This document shows positions 58,410 to 59,979 of a stretch of DNA of 59,979 nucleotides, piece after piece. The DNA is from SVTX01 sp045632305 (GTDB lineage Bacteria > Bacillota > Clostridia > Oscillospirales > CAG-272): positions 1 through 59,979 of the forward strand of contig JAZQWL010000006.1 in NCBI GenBank assembly GCA_045632305.1. Direction: 5' to 3'. Position 1 is the first letter of the stretch, and the number at the start of each line of letters is the position of its first letter. The notes under the pieces were generated by a model that saw only the letters and a list, made by a program, of their open reading frames with translations, searched no databases and was not told the DNA's origin. The position numbers were made by a program, and so were the translations under genes.

Positions 58410-58991
58410 ATGTCTGATTTATACAGAGGCGCAGACGCGCAGATTGATAAAGAACAGTATATTGAAATTGTAAAAGAGACCGAGATCGCGATGGATGAGC
58501 TGATCGAGGCATCATGTATCAAACAGGGACAGATCTTCGTTGTCGGTTGCTCGTCGAGTGAGATTGTCGGATCGAAGATCGGCAAGGGCTCGAGCTTTGA
58601 GGCGGCGAGAGCGGTTTTTGAGGTTATCTACAGAAAGCTGAGCGATAAGGGTATCTATCTTGCCGCGCAGTGCTGTGAGCATCTCAACCGTGCGATCGTA
58701 ATTGAAGAGGAGGCGGCAGAGAAGTACGGTCTTGAGATCGTTGCGGCAGTTCCTCAGCCCAAGGCGGGCGGCTCGTTTGCAACACTTACTTATGAAAATA
58801 TGAAGTCCCCCGTGCTTGTTGAAGCCGTCAAGGCGCATGCGGGAATCGATATTGGAGGAACGCTTATAGGAATGCACCTTAAGTCGGTTGCAGTTCCCGT
58901 GCGTCTTTCCATCTCCAAGATCGGAGAGGCAAATATTCTTTGCGCCAGAACCCGTCCGAAATATATCGGCGGCGAGAGAGCGAAGTATTGA
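58410..58991 (+). CDS. UPF0340 (TIGR01440, YwlG-like) protein
   Basis: 193 residues. The conserved blocks FVVGCSSSEIVGSKIGKGSS, LAAQCCEHLNRAIVIEE, PQPKAGGSFAT and AHAGIDIGGTLIGMHLK match a small Firmicutes family of unknown function. No signal peptide is present. The many Cys, His and Gly positions suggest an enzyme, but no reaction is known to me. It follows nagB by 21 bases with AAAGGAA, in the same run. Confidence 0.9.
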   Translation: MSDLYRGADAQIDKEQYIEIVKETEIAMDELIEASCIKQGQIFVVGCSSSEIVGSKIGKGSSFEAARAVFEVIYRKLSDKGIYLAAQCCEHLNRAIVIEEEAAEKYGLEIVAAVPQPKAGGSFATLTYENMKSPVLVEAVKAHAGIDIGGTLIGMHLKSVAVPVRLSISKIGEANILCARTRPKYIGGERAKY

Positions 58992-59021
58992 GTTAATTTG
59001 TGAATATAAAGGAGAAAAATT

Positions 59022-59282
59022 ATGTTTATCAGAGCTTATTTTGAAGAAAAAGAAAAGAAGTCCAAGGCAATGGCTGCGGTTGCGGCTATAGGCGCTGTTG
59101 TAGCTACTGCCGCTGCGGGCGCTGTGATTTACAAGGCATATAAGTATAAAACTAAGGTTACTCCCGAGCGTCCCAAGGTGCTTGGAAGAATCGATATGAA
59201 CGGAGACGGAGTTCTTGACGCGACCATGCTTGACACAACGGGTGACGGAGAGGTCGACACGATCGTTATAGACGAGGAATGA
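59022..59282 (+). CDS. small membrane protein with DxNxDG-type calcium-loop motifs
   Basis: 86 residues. A basic start is followed by an Ala/Gly-rich membrane helix (about 17-37). The tail carries two acidic loops, DMNGDGVLD (58-66) and DTTGDGEVD (71-79). These resemble the calcium loops of EF-hand, dockerin or type-3 repeats. One complete loop pair is too short for a dockerin. The start has AAAGGAG. It lies between the UPF0340 gene and a zinc-ribbon membrane protein. No family name is known to me. Confidence 0.75.
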   Translation: MFIRAYFEEKEKKSKAMAAVAAIGAVVATAAAGAVIYKAYKYKTKVTPERPKVLGRIDMNGDGVLDATMLDTTGDGEVDTIVIDEE

Positions 59283-59308
59283 TCCGAGGCAATAAGGGAG
59301 TGATTTAA

Positions 59309-59776
59309 ATGGGCAAATTCCGACAGAAAATGTACAGATTCATGTACGGCAGGTACGGAGTTGATAAGCTGTATAATTTTTGCAACGTACTGATTATTGT
59401 AGCTCTGTTCGCAAGCGTTTTAGTTTCAATATTTGTAAAGGACGAGAACGTGGGCTTCTGGATCTCCACCGCGATCATGGCGTTTGATCTTGTAATTATC
59501 GTTTGGTCAACGTCGCGTGTTTTCTCGAAGAATATCTATAAGAGACGCCGTGAGAATGAGAGATTTATAAAGTTTTCAAGATGGTTTTTGAGAGTTGTAT
59601 CCTTCAACACGTCGAGAAGATCAAAGAGCGGTAATATTGATAATTCGCAGTTTATTTTCAGAGACTGTACTAAATGTGCTTCTACCTTGAGACTCCCGAG
59701 AAAAGCGGGCAGAAATAAGGTGAAGTGTCCGAGATGCTCGCACAGATTTTACGTAAGAGCTAAAAAAATTAAATAA
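59309..59776 (+). CDS. membrane protein with a C-terminal zinc ribbon
   Basis: 155 residues. Two membrane helices (about 23-43 and 49-67) are followed by a basic cytoplasmic tail and a C-terminal zinc ribbon with Cys120-x2-Cys123 and Cys140-x2-Cys143 (CTKC and CPRC). The ribbon resembles short MJ0042-type or rubredoxin-like knuckles that close many small bacterial membrane proteins. The function is unknown. GGGAGTG precedes the ATG. The next gene starts nine bases after its stop. Confidence 0.8.
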   Translation: MGKFRQKMYRFMYGRYGVDKLYNFCNVLIIVALFASVLVSIFVKDENVGFWISTAIMAFDLVIIVWSTSRVFSKNIYKRRRENERFIKFSRWFLRVVSFNTSRRSKSGNIDNSQFIFRDCTKCASTLRLPRKAGRNKVKCPRCSHRFYVRAKKIK

Positions 59777-59785
59777 TAGGTTTAT

Positions 59786-59979
59786 ATGGCAAAAAGAAGA
59801 TCAAGAAAGAATAAATTGAATACCTCGACGCTTGTCGCGATCGTGCTTGTGGCAGTCGTTCTTATAGCGGGGCTTGTCGGTTGCTTGTTCGAGCCATTAT
59901 CCGATCTGTTTTCCGGCTTTTCGTCGGGCGGCGGTGGCGGTGGCGGCGGGGGCGGCTCATCAGATTCTTCGGATATTTC
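59786..59979 (+). CDS. Gly-rich membrane protein, N-terminal part (cut by the window end)
   Basis: The first 64 residues are visible: a very basic start (MAKRRSRKNK), a membrane helix (about 16-34), then LFEPLSDLFSGFSS and an unbroken run of nine Gly followed by Ser/Asp. The layout of helix plus glycine linker is like the transglutaminase-like protein at 174-2033. The domain that follows lies outside the window. Confidence 0.7.
   Translation, partial: MAKRRSRKNKLNTSTLVAIVLVAVVLIAGLVGCLFEPLSDLFSGFSSGGGGGGGGGGSSDSSDI

Overview
The window reads as a chromosome segment from an anaerobic, low-to-moderate GC Firmicute of class Clostridia, probably an uncultured gut lineage. The evidence is a SCIFF ranthipeptide precursor with its radical-SAM maturase (a Clostridia hallmark), the endospore coat ATPase SpoIVA behind a sigma-E-like promoter, WhiA, MutS2, a clostridial topoisomerase IV-type A subunit, an S-layer homology protein, and vegetative promoters that nearly all fit TTGACA-17-TATAAT. 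I cannot name a genus.

Layout. 1-5749: a cell-surface operon with an unidentified partial gene, a membrane-anchored transglutaminase-like protein and a 1229-residue protein built almost wholly of YDG/MBG-type beta repeats. 5890-7308: a highly expressed-looking L-fucose/L-arabinose isomerase-family enzyme. 7431-9880: a tRNA-Pro(CGG) gene followed by an AT-rich accessory islet. The islet carries two genes, a HEPN-like AbiU2-type protein and an EVE-like plus PD-(D/E)XK nuclease protein. Both start with the same N-terminal leader, and both are enclosed by fragments of the tRNA 3' half. This is the best candidate for an undescribed system, probably defence. 9881-14683 (minus): a DUF6873-like protein, ribosomal protein L28, a degenerate PurL-like protein and MtaB. 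14883-18716: Upp, an RluA-type pseudouridine synthase, Lnt and a small lipoprotein. 18864-22536: Dxs, then the SCIFF peptide and its maturase. 22677-28244: MutS2, a GlmU-like acetyltransferase, GlmM and a Mbeg1-like hydrolase. 28291-35481 (minus): a run of coaE, lytic transglycosylase, M18 aminopeptidase, prfA, tsaC, topoisomerase A subunit and a 33-residue membrane peptide. 35699-41815: a HAD phosphatase, murB, whiA and dnaE. 41951-47951: an RsuA-type synthase, Tex, a shared sugar-ABC ATPase and spoIVA. 48046-52123 (minus): murA, a DUF3810 metallopeptidase-like membrane protein and a second RluA-type enzyme. 52272-56134: an SLH protein and a secreted GH99-like glycosidase. 56323-end: DUF1385, nagB, a UPF0340 protein, two small membrane proteins and the start of another Gly-rich membrane protein.

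How the parts work together. Several genes feed cell-wall synthesis: GlmM and the GlmU-like protein make and acetylate glucosamine-1-phosphate, MurA and MurB make UDP-MurNAc, NagB opposes or recycles amino sugars, and the lytic transglycosylase turns over wall. TsaC and MtaB belong to the same t6A/ms2t6A tRNA modification route. L28, RF1 and three pseudouridine synthases serve translation. The surface proteins at both ends (YDG repeats, transglutaminase, SLH, GH99-like) fit a cell that builds a complex envelope and uses host or plant glycans. All function calls come from reading the sequence by eye; no database search was run.
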